A stretch of DNA of 64,000 nucleotides, from NCBI GenBank assembly GCA_913063035.1, contig CAJXYS010000010.1, positions 1 through 64,000 of the forward strand. The letters are read 5' to 3'. Of this stretch, positions 23,631 through 34,277 are shown piece by piece. The notes below the pieces were generated by a model. It made no database searches and was not told where the DNA came from. It was given only the letters and a program-made list of their open reading frames with translations. The DNA is from an uncultured Maritimibacter sp. GTDB taxonomy: Bacteria; Pseudomonadota; Alphaproteobacteria; Rhodobacterales; Rhodobacteraceae. Every line of letters begins with the position of its first letter. Positions within the stretch are counted from its first letter, which is position 1. A program made the position numbers and the translations under genes.

Positions 23631-25118
23631 ATGACCACGGACCGGGCAGAGACCAGGACACTCCACGCGCTCGGTCTGCCCGAGGGCGGGCCGCGGCGCG
23701 TCACCGGGCTGTCGGTGGACAGCCGCGACACCAGGCCGGGCCATCTTTTCGCCGCGCTGCCGGGCACGCGGGTGCACGGGGCGGAGTTCATTTCCTACGC
23801 GCTGCGCATGGGGGCGGCGGCGGTGCTGACCGATTCCGAGGGCGCCGCGATCGCCGCCGAGGCGCTGGCCGAAAGCGACGCGACGCTGGTGCTGTCCGAA
23901 GATCCGCGCCTGGCGCTGGCCAGGGCCGCGGCGCGATGGTTCGACCGCCAGCCCGAGGTGGCCGTCGCGGTGACCGGGACGAATGGCAAGACCTCGGTGG
24001 CCAGCTTCACCCGCCAGATCTGGACGGTGCTCGGCCGCGCGGCGTCCAACATGGGCACCACCGGGATCGAGGGGGCCTTTTCCGCGCCGCTCGCCCACAC
24101 CACCCCCGAGCCGATCACGCTGCACCGGGCGCTGGCCCGGATGGCCGATGCCGGCGTCACCCATGTCGCGATGGAGGCCTCGAGCCACGGGCTGGAACAG
24201 CGCCGGGTCGACGGGGTGCACCTGGCCGCCGCGGCCTTCAGCAATTTCAGCCAGGATCACCTCGACTATCACGGCAGCTTCGACGCCTACTTCGCCGCGA
24301 AAGCGGGGCTTTTCACCCGCGTCCTGCCCGATGACGGGGGCGCGGTCATCAATATCGACGATCCGAAAGGCCCGGTCATGGCGGCGCTTGCCACCTCGCG
24401 CGGGCAGCGCCTGCTGACGGTGGGCCGGGCCGACAATGCCGATCTCCGGATCGAGAGCCAGCGCTTCGACGCGACCGGCCAGGAGCTGCGCTTCCGCTGG
24501 CAGGGCCAGGCGCGGCAGCTGCGGCTGGGGCTGATCGGCGGCTTCCAGGCGCAGAACGCGCTGCTGGCGGCGGGGCTGGCCATCGCCGCGGCCGAGGCGC
24601 CCGACGCGGTCTTCGGCGCGCTCGGCCACCTGTCGACCGTGCGTGGACGGATGGAACTGGCGGCCACGCGCGAGAACGGCGCGACCGTCTTCGTCGACTA
24701 TGCCCACACGCCGGATGCGCTGGCCACGGCGCTGCAGGCGCTGCGCCCGCACGTGATGGGGCGGCTCATCGTCGTCTTCGGCGCCGGCGGCGACCGCGAC
24801 CGTACCAAGCGCCCGCTCATGGGGCAGGCAGCGGCGGATCACGCTGATCTCGCCTTCGTCACCGACGACAATCCCCGGACGGAGGATCCCGCCGCGATCC
24901 GTGCCGAGATCATGGCCGCCTGTCCCGAGGCGGTCGAGGTGCATGACCGGGCCGAGGCGATCCTGCGCGGCGTCGACGCGCTGCAGCCGGGCGACGCGCT
25001 GCTGATCGCCGGCAAGGGGCACGAGACCGGCCAGGTCGTGGGCGAGGATGTCTTCCCCTTCGACGATGTCGAGCAGGCCAGCATGGCGGTCGCCGCGCTT
25101 GACGGGAGGGTCGCGTGA
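23631..25118 (+). CDS. murE: UDP-MurNAc-L-Ala-D-Glu:meso-diaminopimelate ligase
   Basis: A 495-aa cytoplasmic Mur ligase adding meso-DAP to the peptidoglycan precursor. ATP site: VTGTNGKTSV near 115-124. The DNPRTEDP motif near 409-416 is the meso-DAP specificity signature, so the wall is DAP-type as expected of a Gram-negative. The carbamylated-Lys region and the HTPDALATAL motif (near 358) are present. It follows ftsI after 22 bp and overlaps murF. Confidence 0.96.
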   Translation: MTTDRAETRTLHALGLPEGGPRRVTGLSVDSRDTRPGHLFAALPGTRVHGAEFISYALRMGAAAVLTDSEGAAIAAEALAESDATLVLSEDPRLALARAAARWFDRQPEVAVAVTGTNGKTSVASFTRQIWTVLGRAASNMGTTGIEGAFSAPLAHTTPEPITLHRALARMADAGVTHVAMEASSHGLEQRRVDGVHLAAAAFSNFSQDHLDYHGSFDAYFAAKAGLFTRVLPDDGGAVINIDDPKGPVMAALATSRGQRLLTVGRADNADLRIESQRFDATGQELRFRWQGQARQLRLGLIGGFQAQNALLAAGLAIAAAEAPDAVFGALGHLSTVRGRMELAATRENGATVFVDYAHTPDALATALQALRPHVMGRLIVVFGAGGDRDRTKRPLMGQAAADHADLAFVTDDNPRTEDPAAIRAEIMAACPEAVEVHDRAEAILRGVDALQPGDALLIAGKGHETGQVVGEDVFPFDDVEQASMAVAALDGRVA

Positions 25119-26566
25119 GCGCGCCGCTCTGGACAGCGGCCGAGGCCGCGGCGGCCACCGGCGGCACGGTCAACGGCGACTGGCAGGCGACGGGCGTCTC
25201 CATCGATACGCGGAGCCTGGCGCCGGGCGATCTCTTCGTGGCGCTGACGGATCGGCGCGACGGCCACGACTTCGTCGCCGACGCGCTGGCGCGCGGCGCG
25301 GCCGCCGCCATGGTCTCGCGTCATCCCGAGGGCGTCGCCGCGGATGCGCCGCTTCTCGTGGTTCCGGACGTGCTGGAGGGGCTGGCCGCGCTCGGCCGTG
25401 CGGGGCGCGCGCGCAGCGCGGCCCGGGTCGTTGGCATCACCGGCTCGGTCGGCAAGACCTCGACAAAGGAAATGCTGGCCGCCGTCCTCGGCGCGCAGGG
25501 CCGGACCCACGCCGCGGAAAAGAGCTACAACAACCACTGGGGCGTGCCCCTGACGCTGGCGCGGCTGCCGCGGGACGCGGATTTCGCGGTGATCGAGATC
25601 GGCATGAATCGCCCCGGCGAGATCGCGCCGCTGTCGCGGCTCGCGCGGCCCCACGTGGCCCTGATCACCACGGTTGCGCCGGCCCATCTCGAGGCCTTCG
25701 AGAGCATCGAGGGCATCGCCCGCGAAAAGGCCGACATCGTCGCGGGGCTCGAACCCGGCGGTGTCGCGGTACTGAACGCCGACATCGACACGCTGCCGAT
25801 CCTGCGCGCCCGCGCGGCGGAGGCCGGCGCGCGGATCCGAAGCTTCGGGATCGGCGCCGTGGCGGATATCCGCGGCCTTTCGGTCACGCTCGCGGCGGAC
25901 GCGACGGTCGTGAAGGCGCGGATGGACGGCGCCGAGCTCATGTTCAAGATCGCGAGCCCGGGGCGGCATTTCGCGATGAACGCGCTGGGCGTGCTGGGCG
26001 CGGTGGATGCGCTCGGGGCGGACACGGCGCTTGCCGCGGTGGCGCTGGCGCGCTGGGCGCCGCCCGCGGGACGCGGCGACCGGGCCCGGGTCCAGCTCGA
26101 TCTTTACGACGAGGCGGCAGGCTTCGACCTCATCGACGACGCCTTCAACGCCAACCCGGCCTCGATGGCCGCGGCCCTGGACGTGCTGGCCGCGGCCGAT
26201 CCCGTGGACGGGGTGGGCCGGGTCTCGCGGGGGCGGCGCATCGCGGTGCTGGGCGACATGCTGGAACTGGGCACGGGCGAACTGGCCGCCCATGCGGCGC
26301 TGGCCGGGGAGCCATCGATGGCCGCCGTCGCCAGGGTACACTGCGTGGGACCGCGGATGAGAAGCCTCTGGGAGGCGCTGCCGCAAGATCAGCGCGGGGC
26401 CTGGGTGGAGACCGCCGAGGACCTGGCCGCGCGCGCCCATACCCTGGCCGACCCCGGCGATGTCGTGCTGGTCAAGGGGTCCAAGGGTTCGCGGGTGAGC
26501 CTCGTCGTTGACGCGCTCCGGAAACTGGGGCAAGCCACCCCGAACCAAGACCGGGGGACCGAGTGA
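25115..26566 (+). CDS. murF: UDP-MurNAc-tripeptide:D-Ala-D-Ala ligase
   Basis: A 483-aa Mur ligase that adds D-Ala-D-Ala to give UDP-MurNAc-pentapeptide. ATP site GITGSVGKTSTKEML lies near 107-121. KSYNNHWGVPLTLARLP and EIGMNRPGEIAPLSRLARP follow in the central domain, and DDAFNANPASMAAAL starts the C-terminal domain. The ATG overlaps the murE stop and the TGA abuts the mraY ATG, so translation is coupled on both sides. Confidence 0.96.
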   Translation: MSAPLWTAAEAAAATGGTVNGDWQATGVSIDTRSLAPGDLFVALTDRRDGHDFVADALARGAAAAMVSRHPEGVAADAPLLVVPDVLEGLAALGRAGRARSAARVVGITGSVGKTSTKEMLAAVLGAQGRTHAAEKSYNNHWGVPLTLARLPRDADFAVIEIGMNRPGEIAPLSRLARPHVALITTVAPAHLEAFESIEGIAREKADIVAGLEPGGVAVLNADIDTLPILRARAAEAGARIRSFGIGAVADIRGLSVTLAADATVVKARMDGAELMFKIASPGRHFAMNALGVLGAVDALGADTALAAVALARWAPPAGRGDRARVQLDLYDEAAGFDLIDDAFNANPASMAAALDVLAAADPVDGVGRVSRGRRIAVLGDMLELGTGELAAHAALAGEPSMAAVARVHCVGPRMRSLWEALPQDQRGAWVETAEDLAARAHTLADPGDVVLVKGSKGSRVSLVVDALRKLGQATPNQDRGTE

Positions 26567-27652
26567 ATGCTCTACCTGCTGAGTGAACTGTCGGACGGCG
26601 GCGACCTGTTCAACCTGTTTCGATACATTACCTTCCGGGCGGGCGGCGCGTTCTTCACGGCGCTTATCTTCGGGTTCCTCTTCGGCCGTCCCCTCATCAA
26701 CCTGCTCCGCAAGCGCCAGTCCAACGGCCAGCCGATCCGCGACGACGGGCCGGAAAGCCACATGCTGACCAAGAGCGGCACGCCGACCATGGGCGGGGTG
26801 CTGATCCTGGGCGCGCTGGTGGTCTCGACCCTGCTCTGGACGCGGCTCGACAATCCCTATGTGTGGATCGTGCTCTTCGTGACCATCGCCTTCGGGCTGG
26901 TGGGGTTCGTGGATGACTACCAGAAGGTCAGCCAGAACAATCACAAGGGCGTGCCGGGCAAGGTGCGGCTCGCGCTCGGTTTCCTGATCGCGGCGATCGC
27001 CGGCGGCGCGGCGGCCTGGGTGCACCCGGCCGAGCTGACCAACCAGCTGGCGCTGCCGGTCTTCAAGGACGTGCTGGTCAATCTGGGGCTGCTCTTCGTG
27101 CCCTTCGCCATGATCGTGATCGTGGGCGCGGCCAACGCTGTGAACCTCACCGACGGGCTGGACGGCCTCGCCATCATGCCGGTGATGATCGCGGCCGGAA
27201 CGCTGGGGGTGATCGCCTACGCCGTCGGTCGGGTCGATTTCACCGAGTATCTCGACGTCCACTACGTGCCCGGCACCGGCGAGATCCTGATCTTCACCGC
27301 CGGGCTGATCGGCGGCGGGCTCGGCTTTCTGTGGTACAACGCGCCCCCCGCGGCGGTCTTCATGGGCGATACCGGCTCGCTCGCGCTGGGCGGCGCCCTC
27401 GGTGCGATCGCGGTGGCGACCAAGCACGAGATCGTTCTGGCCATCGTCGGCGGGCTTTTCGTGGTCGAGGCGCTCTCGGTCATCATCCAGGTGCTCTATT
27501 TCAAGCGCACCGGCAAACGGGTCTTCCTGATGGCGCCGATCCACCACCATTTCGAGAAGAAGGGCTGGGCGGAAAGCCAGATCGTCGTCCGCTTCTGGAT
27601 TATCGCGCTGATCCTGGCGCTGATCGGTCTCGCCACGCTCAAGGTGCGGTGA
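26567..27652 (+). CDS. mraY: Phospho-MurNAc-pentapeptide translocase
   Basis: A 361-aa integral membrane enzyme making lipid I from UDP-MurNAc-pentapeptide and undecaprenyl phosphate. It has ten helices. Signatures are GTPTMGG near 66, the Asp pair GFVDDYQKV near 112-120, [10 protein letters not shown] near 194-203, [12 protein letters not shown] near 265-276, and the histidine loop [12 protein letters not shown] near 322-333. The start abuts the murF stop. Confidence 0.97.
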   Translation: MLYLLSELSDGGDLFNLFRYITFRAGGAFFTALIFGFLFGRPLINLLRKRQSNGQPIRDDGPESHMLTKSGTPTMGGVLILGALVVSTLLWTRLDNPYVWIVLFVTIAFGLVGFVDDYQKVSQNNHKGVPGKVRLALGFLIAAIAGGAAAWVHPAELTNQLALPVFKDVLVNLGLLFVPFAMIVIVGAANAVNLTDGLDGLAIMPVMIAAGTLGVIAYAVGRVDFTEYLDVHYVPGTGEILIFTAGLIGGGLGFLWYNAPPAAVFMGDTGSLALGGALGAIAVATKHEIVLAIVGGLFVVEALSVIIQVLYFKRTGKRVFLMAPIHHHFEKKGWAESQIVVRFWIIALILALIGLATLKVR

Positions 27653-27653
27653 C

Positions 27654-29066
27654 ATGATCGCGGTCCGCGAATATGCCGGCCGGCGCGTGGCGGTGCTGGG
27701 GCTCGGGCGCTCGGGCCTCGCGGTGGCGCGCGCGCTGGCGGCCGGCGGCGCCGAGGCCCTGGTCTGGGACGACAGCGCCGAGGCGCGCGCCCGTGCCGAG
27801 GACGCGGGCCACACGCTTCATGATCTCACCCGGCAGGGTGCCTTCGAGGACGTCGCCTGCCTGGTGGTCTCGCCCGGCATCCCGCATCTCTACCCCGGGC
27901 CGCACCGGGTCATCGCCGCCGCATGGGACGCCGGCGTGCCGGTCGACAACGATATCGGGCTGTTCTTCCGGGCCTTCGCGGACGACGACTGGGCGCGCAT
28001 GGACCAGCCGCCGCGCGTCGTCGCGGTGACGGGATCCAACGGCAAGTCGACCACGGCCGCGCTGATCGCGCATCTGCTCGCCGAGGCCGGCCGCCCGGTC
28101 CAGCTTGCCGGCAATATCGGGCGGGGCGTCTTCGACATCGATCCGCCGCAGGACGGCGAGATCGTGGTGCTGGAGCTGTCCAGCTACCAGACCGAGCTGG
28201 CCCGCGCCCTGACCCCCGACATCGCGGTGTTCCTGAACCTCAGCGCCGATCACCTCGACCGCCATGGCGGCATGGGTGGCTATTTCGCCGCCAAGCGGCG
28301 TCTCTTCGCCGAGGGCGGGCCGGACCGCGCGGTGATCGGCGTGGACGAGGACGAGGGACGCTACCTTGCCAACCAGATGGCCGAGGCGCCCGAGGATCTG
28401 CGCGTGATCCGCATCTCGGCCGCGCGCAAGCTCCCGGGGCCGGGGTGGTCGGTCTTCGCGCGCAAGGGCTTTCTCTCCGAGTGGCGCAAGGGACGGCAGG
28501 TGGGCGCGATCGACCTGCGCGAGATCCCCGGGCTGCCGGGCGCGCACAACCACCAGAACGCCTGCGCGGCCTACGCCGTGGCGCGCACGCTGGGGCTCGC
28601 GCCGAAGACCGTCGCGGCGGGCCTTGCCAGCTTCCGTGGCCTGCCCCATCGCAGCCAGCTCGTGGGCGAGGCCGGCGGCGTGCGCTTCGTCAACGATTCC
28701 AAGGCCACCAATGCCGAGAGCGCGGCGCAGGCGCTGAAGGCGTTTCCGCGCATTCGCTGGATCGCCGGCGGGCTGGCCAAGGAGGGCGGTCTCGGCGCGG
28801 CGCTGGGGGCGCTCGACACTGTCGCCAAGGCCTACCTGATCGGCCATGACGCCCGCGATTTCGCGCTTGCGCTGGCCGATATCCCGCACGAGGTCTGCGA
28901 AACGATGGAGGCCGCCGTCACCCGCGCGGCCGCGGAAGCGGAACCGGGCGACACGGTGTTGCTGGCGCCGGCAGCGGCGAGCTTCGATCAGTATCCCGAT
29001 TTCGAGGCCCGCGGCGCCGATTTCACCGCCCGCGTCGAAGCCTGGATCGCGTCCCGGCGCGACTGA
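27654..29066 (+). CDS. murD: UDP-MurNAc-L-Ala:D-glutamate ligase
   Basis: A 470-aa Mur ligase adding D-Glu to UDP-MurNAc-L-Ala. The N-terminal Rossmann region [17 protein letters not shown] is at 11-27 and the ATP loop [18 protein letters not shown] near 124-141. [10 protein letters not shown] and [14 protein letters not shown] follow, then [16 protein letters not shown] near 346. It is the last gene of the first half of the dcw cluster; the next plus-strand gene is ftsW, 1.5 kb on. Confidence 0.96.
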   Translation: MIAVREYAGRRVAVLGLGRSGLAVARALAAGGAEALVWDDSAEARARAEDAGHTLHDLTRQGAFEDVACLVVSPGIPHLYPGPHRVIAAAWDAGVPVDNDIGLFFRAFADDDWARMDQPPRVVAVTGSNGKSTTAALIAHLLAEAGRPVQLAGNIGRGVFDIDPPQDGEIVVLELSSYQTELARALTPDIAVFLNLSADHLDRHGGMGGYFAAKRRLFAEGGPDRAVIGVDEDEGRYLANQMAEAPEDLRVIRISAARKLPGPGWSVFARKGFLSEWRKGRQVGAIDLREIPGLPGAHNHQNACAAYAVARTLGLAPKTVAAGLASFRGLPHRSQLVGEAGGVRFVNDSKATNAESAAQALKAFPRIRWIAGGLAKEGGLGAALGALDTVAKAYLIGHDARDFALALADIPHEVCETMEAAVTRAAAEAEPGDTVLLAPAAASFDQYPDFEARGADFTARVEAWIASRRD

Positions 29067-29101
29067 GCGGCGGCGCGCATGCGCGCGCCACGCCCTTTCT
29101 T

Positions 29102-29121
29102 GCGCGCCCTGCCGGGCGCGC
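29102..29121 (+). terminator. Hairpin after murD
   Basis: GCGCGCC (29102-29108) pairs with GGCGCGC (29115-29121). There is no T run, so termination would be weak or Rho-assisted. It lies 35 bp after the murD stop and directly before the palindromic repeat. Confidence 0.4.
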
Positions 29122-29122
29122 G

Positions 29123-29200
29123 GCCTCCGGCGGGGATACTTGTCCCACTTGGAGGCGGCGGTGTTTTCCAAGGGGCGGAAATATCCCCGCCGGAGGCATG
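29123..29200. repeat. Composite palindromic intergenic repeat
   Basis: Outer arms GCCTCCGGCGGGGATA (29123-29138) and TATCCCCGCCGGAGGC (29182-29197) are exact reverse complements. Inner arms CTTGGA and TCCAAG are also complementary. The right arm is identical over 25 bp to 1642-1666. This looks like a full two-arm copy of a dispersed Rhodobacteraceae REP-like element, located where the dcw cluster is interrupted. Confidence 0.75.
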
Positions 29201-29237
29201 GACTCCGGCGCCGAAGGCGCCCGCGCATGGGTGGCCG

Positions 29238-30455
29238 TCAGGCCCTGCGTTCGGCGATCGCGCTGCCCGCGGCCCAGCCCGAGGACCAGGCCCACTGGAA
29301 GTTGTATCCGCCGAGCCACCCGGTCACGTCCACGACCTCGCCGATGAAGAAGAGACCGGGCAGATGGCGCGATTCCATCGTCTTGGACGAGAGCCCGGAG
29401 GTGTCGACGCCGCCCGCGGTGACCTCGGCGGTGCGGTAGCCCTCGGTCCCGGTGGGGTGCACCTGCCAGCGGTCCAGGCGCGCCGCGAGGCGGTCGAGGG
29501 CCTCTGCCGGAAGATCCGCGACGTTGCCCGCCAGGCCCAGATCCCCCGTCACCGCCTCGGCGAGGCGCCGCGGCAGGTATCCGGCCAGGACGGTCGCGAC
29601 CTGCCGGCGCCCGGCCGTGTTGCGCGCGGTGACGAGGATGTCGCGGCTGTCCGCGCCGGGCAGGAGATCGATCTCCACCGGCGCGCCGTCGTGCCAGTAG
29701 GAACTCGCCTGCAGCGTCGCCGGGCCGGAGAGGCCGCGATGGGTGAACAGCAGCGCCTCCACGAAGGCCGGTCCGCCGCCGGCACGCACCCGGGCTGGCG
29801 TGGCGACGCCGGCCAGCGCGCGGGCGGCGGCCAGCTCGCCACCGCCGAAGGTGAAGGGCACGAGGGCCGGGCGCGGCGCGATCAGCCGGTGACCGAAGCG
29901 TTCGGCCAGGTGATAGCCGTAGCCGGTGGCGCCCATCTTGGGGATCGACTTGCCGCCGGTGGCGACGACGAGCTGGCGCGCGGTCGCCGCGCGCCCGCCG
30001 CCCGCGCCGCCGAGGCGCAGGGTGAACCGCGCGCCGTCATGGCCGATCTCGTCGGCGGTCGTGCCGAGATGCAATTCGGCGCCGACCGCCGCCATCTCGT
30101 CGATCAGCAGCCGGATGATGTCCTTGGCGGAGCCGTCGCAGAAAAGCTGGCCCAGCGTCTTCTCGTGCCAGGCGATCCCGTGCCGGCCGACGAGGTCGAT
30201 GAAATCCCACTGCGTGTAGCGGGCCAGCGCCGAGCGGGCGAAATGCGGATTGTCCGACAGGAAGGCCTCGGGCGCGGTGTGGAGATTGGTGAAGTTACAG
30301 CGCCCCCCGCCCGAGATCCGGATCTTCTCGCCCGGGGCCTTGCCGTGTTCGATCACCGCCACGCGGCCGCCGCGCGCCGCCGCGTGGGCCGCGCACATCA
30401 TCCCCGCCGCGCCCGCGCCGAGGATCACCGTGTCATATGTCTCCATGGCCGTCAT
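29238..30455 (-). CDS. YhiN/HI0933-type NAD(P)/FAD-dependent oxidoreductase
   Basis: A 405-aa flavoprotein. The FAD-binding Rossmann motif is ILGAGAAGMMCAAHAAARG near 11-29, with EKIRISGGGRCNFTNL near 44-59, the HI0933 family signature. VVATGGKSIPKMGATGYGY lies near 168-186, and the C-terminal IGEVVDVTGWLGGYNFQWAWSSG is diagnostic. The reaction is unknown in this family. The start at 30455 is chosen for an AAGG about 6 nt upstream; the ATG at 30446 is an alternative. It is antisense to, and interrupts, the dcw cluster between murD and ftsW. Confidence 0.9.
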   Translation of the reverse strand: MTAMETYDTVILGAGAAGMMCAAHAAARGGRVAVIEHGKAPGEKIRISGGGRCNFTNLHTAPEAFLSDNPHFARSALARYTQWDFIDLVGRHGIAWHEKTLGQLFCDGSAKDIIRLLIDEMAAVGAELHLGTTADEIGHDGARFTLRLGGAGGGRAATARQLVVATGGKSIPKMGATGYGYHLAERFGHRLIAPRPALVPFTFGGGELAAARALAGVATPARVRAGGGPAFVEALLFTHRGLSGPATLQASSYWHDGAPVEIDLLPGADSRDILVTARNTAGRRQVATVLAGYLPRRLAEAVTGDLGLAGNVADLPAEALDRLAARLDRWQVHPTGTEGYRTAEVTAGGVDTSGLSSKTMESRHLPGLFFIGEVVDVTGWLGGYNFQWAWSSGWAAGSAIAERRA

Positions 30456-30602
30456 GCGCGCCTTCGAGCATGGATGCCGCGCCCCGGCAAGAGGGCATCG
30501 CCGGATCGGGCGAGATCGCGACTGGCGCGAAAGCCCGTTTGGCGCTATGCTGGCTCCAGACCCGGAAAACGGGCGACGGACGAGGCAGTAAGGCGGTATC
30601 CC

Positions 30603-31769
30603 ATGACGGAAATGGTCTATGGCACGGTGGCCGCGCGGCCGGGCGAGCCCGTTCTGCCGCGCTGGTGGCGCACGGTGGATCGCTGGTCGCTTTCGGCGAT
30701 CCTTCTGCTGTTCGGCATCGGTATCCTGCTCGGGCTCGCGGCGTCGCCGCCGCTGGCGGCCAAGAACGGGTTCGAGCCCTTCTACTACGTGAAAAAACAG
30801 GCGGTGTTCGGCGGCGCGGCGTTGCTGGTGATGTTCGTGACCTCGATGATGTCGCCCAAGCTGGTGCGGCGCCTCGGCGTGCTGGGCTTCTTCATCGCCT
30901 TCGCGGGGCTGGCGCTGCTGCCCGTCTTCGGCACCGATTTCGGCAAGGGCGCGGTGCGCTGGTTCTCGCTCGGTTTCGGGTCGGTCCAGCCCTCGGAATT
31001 CCTGAAACCGGGCTTCATCGTGCTGGGCGCCTGGCTGATGGCCGCCTCGATGGAGATCAACGGCCCGCCCGGCAAGCTCTACTCGCTCGTCCTGGCGCTG
31101 ATCATCGTGGCCTTCCTGGCCATGCAGCCCGATTTCGGCCAGGCGGTCCTGGTGCTGTTCGGCTGGGGCGTAATGTATTTCGTGGCCGGCGCGCCGCTGA
31201 TCCTGCTGATCGGCCTGGCCGGCGCGGCGGTCTTCGCGGGCACGGTCGCTTATCAGAACTCCGAGCATTTCGCGCGGCGGATCGACGGTTTCCTCTCGCC
31301 CGAGGTCGACCCGACCACCCAGATCGGCTACGCGACGAACGCCATCCAGGAGGGCGGCTTCTTCGGCGTGGGGGTCGGCGAGGGCACGGTGAAATGGTCG
31401 CTGCCGGACGCGCATACCGACTTCATCATCGCCGTCGCGGCAGAGGAATACGGGCTGGTGCTGGTGCTGTTCATCATCGCGCTCTACGCGGTGGTGACCG
31501 TCCGCTCGCTGTTTCGCCTGATGAAAGAGCGCGACCCCTTCATCCGGCTCGCCGGCACCGGCATCGCCTGTCTCTTCGGGCTGCAGGCCGTCATCAACAT
31601 GGGCGTTGCGGTGCGGCTGCTGCCGGCCAAGGGAATGACGCTGCCCTTCGTCTCGAACGGCGGATCTTCCCTGGTTGCGGGCGGCATCGCGATCGGTATG
31701 CTCCTGGCCTTCACCCGCAGCCGCCCTCAGGGCGAGATGAGCGATATCCTGCGCCGCAGCTGGCGCTAG
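30603..31769 (+). CDS. ftsW: Lipid II polymerase / SEDS protein FtsW
   Basis: A 388-aa SEDS-family septal glycosyltransferase with about ten helices. Signature regions are [23 protein letters not shown] near 116-138, [16 protein letters not shown] near 175-190, the large loop with [35 protein letters not shown] near 240-275, and [11 protein letters not shown] near 348. It works with FtsI. Because murD is 1.5 kb away across an antisense gene, it needs read-through or its own promoter; TATGCT near 30546 is a possible but weak -10. Confidence 0.95.
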   Translation: MTEMVYGTVAARPGEPVLPRWWRTVDRWSLSAILLLFGIGILLGLAASPPLAAKNGFEPFYYVKKQAVFGGAALLVMFVTSMMSPKLVRRLGVLGFFIAFAGLALLPVFGTDFGKGAVRWFSLGFGSVQPSEFLKPGFIVLGAWLMAASMEINGPPGKLYSLVLALIIVAFLAMQPDFGQAVLVLFGWGVMYFVAGAPLILLIGLAGAAVFAGTVAYQNSEHFARRIDGFLSPEVDPTTQIGYATNAIQEGGFFGVGVGEGTVKWSLPDAHTDFIIAVAAEEYGLVLVLFIIALYAVVTVRSLFRLMKERDPFIRLAGTGIACLFGLQAVINMGVAVRLLPAKGMTLPFVSNGGSSLVAGGIAIGMLLAFTRSRPQGEMSDILRRSWR

Positions 31770-31779
31770 AAAGGCCCGC

Positions 31780-32883
31780 ATGCACACGAACGCGCCGTTG
31801 CTGATCATCGCGGCCGGGGGAACCGGGGGGCACATGTTCCCCGCGCAGGCCCTGGCCGAGGAGATGCTGGCGCGCGGCTGGCGCGTCCGGCTCTCGACGG
31901 ATGCGCGCGGGGCGCGGTACACGCACGGCTTTCCCTCCGAGGTCGCGGTCCGGGTCATGCCCTCGGCCACCTTCGCGCGGGGGGGCGCGCTGGCCAAGCT
32001 CGCCGCGCCGTTCCGCATCGCCGCCGGGGTGATCGGCGCGCTGGCGGCGATGCTGCGCGACCGCCCGGCGGTGGTCGCGGGGTTCGGCGGCTACCCGGCG
32101 ATCCCGGCGATGGCCGCGGCCTGGGCGCTGCGCCTGCCGCGGATGATTCACGAACAGAACGGCGTGCTCGGCCGGGTCAACGCGCTTTTCGCGAAACGGG
32201 TCGACCGGGTCGCCTGCGGCACATGGCCGACGGCGCTGCCGGCCGGGGTGGAGGCCGTTCATACCGGCAACCCCGTGCGCGGTGCGATCCGCGAGCGCGC
32301 GGGCGCGGGCTATATCCCGCCCGGCGACTACCCGATGAGCCTGCTGGCCATCGGCGGCAGCCAGGGCGCGCGGATCCTGGCCGACCTCGTGCCCGCCGCG
32401 GTGGCCGAACTGCCGGCGCCGCTGCGGGCGCATCTGCGGGTGGCGCAGCAGGCACGCGAGGAAGATGTCGAACGCGTGCTCCGCGCCTACCGCGATCTCG
32501 GCATGGAGGCCGAGGTCGCGACCTTCTTCGCCGACGTGCCCCGCCGCCTGTCGGAGGCGCAGCTGGTGATCGCGCGGGCCGGGGCCTCGTCCGTGGCGGA
32601 TATCTCGGTCGTCGGACGCCCGGCGATCCTGATCCCCTTCGCGGCCGCGACGGCGGATCACCAGACCGCGAACGCCCGCGGGCTGAAAGAGGCCGGCGCG
32701 GCGGTCGTGCTGGCCGAGGACGGGCTTGATGCCGGGCGGCTGGCGGAGCATATGCAGGCGATCCTGGGCGACCCGGACCGCGCGCGGCAGATGTCGGTGG
32801 CGGCGGTCTCGCAGGGACGGCCCGACGCGGCGGAGGCGCTGGCGGGCCTGGTCGAGGCGCTGGCCGGAAAGGACGAGGCATGA
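31780..32883 (+). CDS. murG: Lipid II synthase (GlcNAc transferase MurG)
   Basis: A 367-aa peripheral membrane GT-B enzyme converting lipid I to lipid II. Glycine loops are [19 protein letters not shown] near 11-28 and [12 protein letters not shown] near 98-109. [11 protein letters not shown] lies near 125-135 and [15 protein letters not shown] near 189-203. [24 protein letters not shown] UDP-GlcNAc site residues follow near 268. The stop overlaps the murC ATG by four bases. Confidence 0.96.
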   Translation: MHTNAPLLIIAAGGTGGHMFPAQALAEEMLARGWRVRLSTDARGARYTHGFPSEVAVRVMPSATFARGGALAKLAAPFRIAAGVIGALAAMLRDRPAVVAGFGGYPAIPAMAAAWALRLPRMIHEQNGVLGRVNALFAKRVDRVACGTWPTALPAGVEAVHTGNPVRGAIRERAGAGYIPPGDYPMSLLAIGGSQGARILADLVPAAVAELPAPLRAHLRVAQQAREEDVERVLRAYRDLGMEAEVATFFADVPRRLSEAQLVIARAGASSVADISVVGRPAILIPFAAATADHQTANARGLKEAGAAVVLAEDGLDAGRLAEHMQAILGDPDRARQMSVAAVSQGRPDAAEALAGLVEALAGKDEA

Positions 32884-34277
32884 ACGCGGCGACGAAACTG
32901 CCCCTGGAACTGGGCCCGATCCATTTCGTGGGAATCGGCGGGATCGGCATGTCCGGCATCGCCGAGGTGCTGCTGAACCACGGGTATACCGTGCAGGGCT
33001 CTGACCTGAAGGAGTCGAAGATTACCGCGCGGCTGGCCGAGCTGGGCGCCCGCGTGACGATCGGGCAGGCGGCCGGGAACCTGGCGGCGGCCGAGGTCGT
33101 GGTGATCTCGTCGGCGATCAAGGACGGCAACCCCGAGCTGGAAGAGGCCCGCCGGCGCGGCCTGCCGGTGGTGCGCCGCGCCGAGATGCTGGCCGAGCTG
33201 ATGCGCCTGAAATCCAACATCGCGGTCGCCGGCACCCATGGCAAGACCACCACGACGACGATGGTGGCCACGCTGCTCGATGCGGGCGGGCTGGACCCGA
33301 CGGTGATCAATGGCGGCATCATCCATGCCTACGGCTCCAACGCGCGGATGGGCGGGGGCGAATGGATGGTGGTCGAGGCCGACGAGAGCGACGGCACCTT
33401 CAACCGGCTGCCGGCGACCATCGCCATCGTCACCAATATCGATCCCGAGCACATGGAGCACTGGGGCAGCTTCGACGCGCTGCGCCAGGGCTTCCAGGAT
33501 TTCGTGTCGAACATTCCCTTCTACGGGCTGGCGGTGTGCTGCACGGATCACCCGGAGGTGCAGGCGCTGGTCGGGCGGGTGCGCGATCGCCGGGTCGTGA
33601 CCTTCGGCTTCAACGCCCAGGCCGACGTGTGCGCCGAGAACCTGCACTACGAGGGCGGCATCGCCCGCTTCGACATCGCGCTGCGGGCGGAGGGCACGCG
33701 GATCGAGGATTGCAGCCTGCCCATGCCGGGCGATCACAACGTCTCGAACGCGCTGGCAGCGGTGGCGGTGGCCCGTCACCTGGGCATGAAGCGCGCCGAG
33801 ATCCGCGCCGCGCTGGCGGCGTTCGGCGGCGTCAATCGCCGCTTCACGCGGGTGGGGACCGTCAACGGCGCCACGGTGATCGACGATTACGGACACCACC
33901 CGGTCGAGATCGCCGCGGTGCTGCGCGCCGCGCGCCAGGCGGCCGAGGGCCGGGTCATCGCCGTGCACCAGCCGCACCGCTACTCGCGCCTGTCGAGCCT
34001 GTTCGAGGAGTTCTGCTCCTGCTTCAACGACGCCGACGTCGTGGCGATCGCCGAGGTCTATGCCGCGGGCGAGGCGCCGGTTCCCGGTGCCAGCCGCGAC
34101 GACCTGGTCGCCGGGCTGGTGCGCCACGGCCATCGCCACGCGGTGGCGCTGGACGGAGAGGCGGAACTCAAGGCGCTCGTCGCGGCCGAGGCGAAACCGG
34201 GCGACATGGTGATCTGTCTCGGGGCCGGCACCATCTCGGCCTGGGCGCACGGGCTGGTCCGGGATCTCGCGGCATGA
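32880..34277 (+). CDS. murC: UDP-MurNAc:L-alanine ligase
   Basis: A 465-aa Mur ligase that starts the peptide stem. N-terminal [17 protein letters not shown] is at about 14-30, the ATP loop [17 protein letters not shown] near 117-133, EADESDGTF near 169, and [18 protein letters not shown] near 334. It overlaps both murG and the downstream DUF2484 gene. Confidence 0.97.
   Translation: MNAATKLPLELGPIHFVGIGGIGMSGIAEVLLNHGYTVQGSDLKESKITARLAELGARVTIGQAAGNLAAAEVVVISSAIKDGNPELEEARRRGLPVVRRAEMLAELMRLKSNIAVAGTHGKTTTTTMVATLLDAGGLDPTVINGGIIHAYGSNARMGGGEWMVVEADESDGTFNRLPATIAIVTNIDPEHMEHWGSFDALRQGFQDFVSNIPFYGLAVCCTDHPEVQALVGRVRDRRVVTFGFNAQADVCAENLHYEGGIARFDIALRAEGTRIEDCSLPMPGDHNVSNALAAVAVARHLGMKRAEIRAALAAFGGVNRRFTRVGTVNGATVIDDYGHHPVEIAAVLRAARQAAEGRVIAVHQPHRYSRLSSLFEEFCSCFNDADVVAIAEVYAAGEAPVPGASRDDLVAGLVRHGHRHAVALDGEAELKALVAAEAKPGDMVICLGAGTISAWAHGLVRDLAA

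Noticed and set aside
24839..27814. Nearly 1000-codon frame on the minus strand across murE-murF-mraY-murD
   Set aside because: It spans four well-supported genes on the other strand and has a biased Arg/His/Asp/Gln composition typical of a shadow frame.
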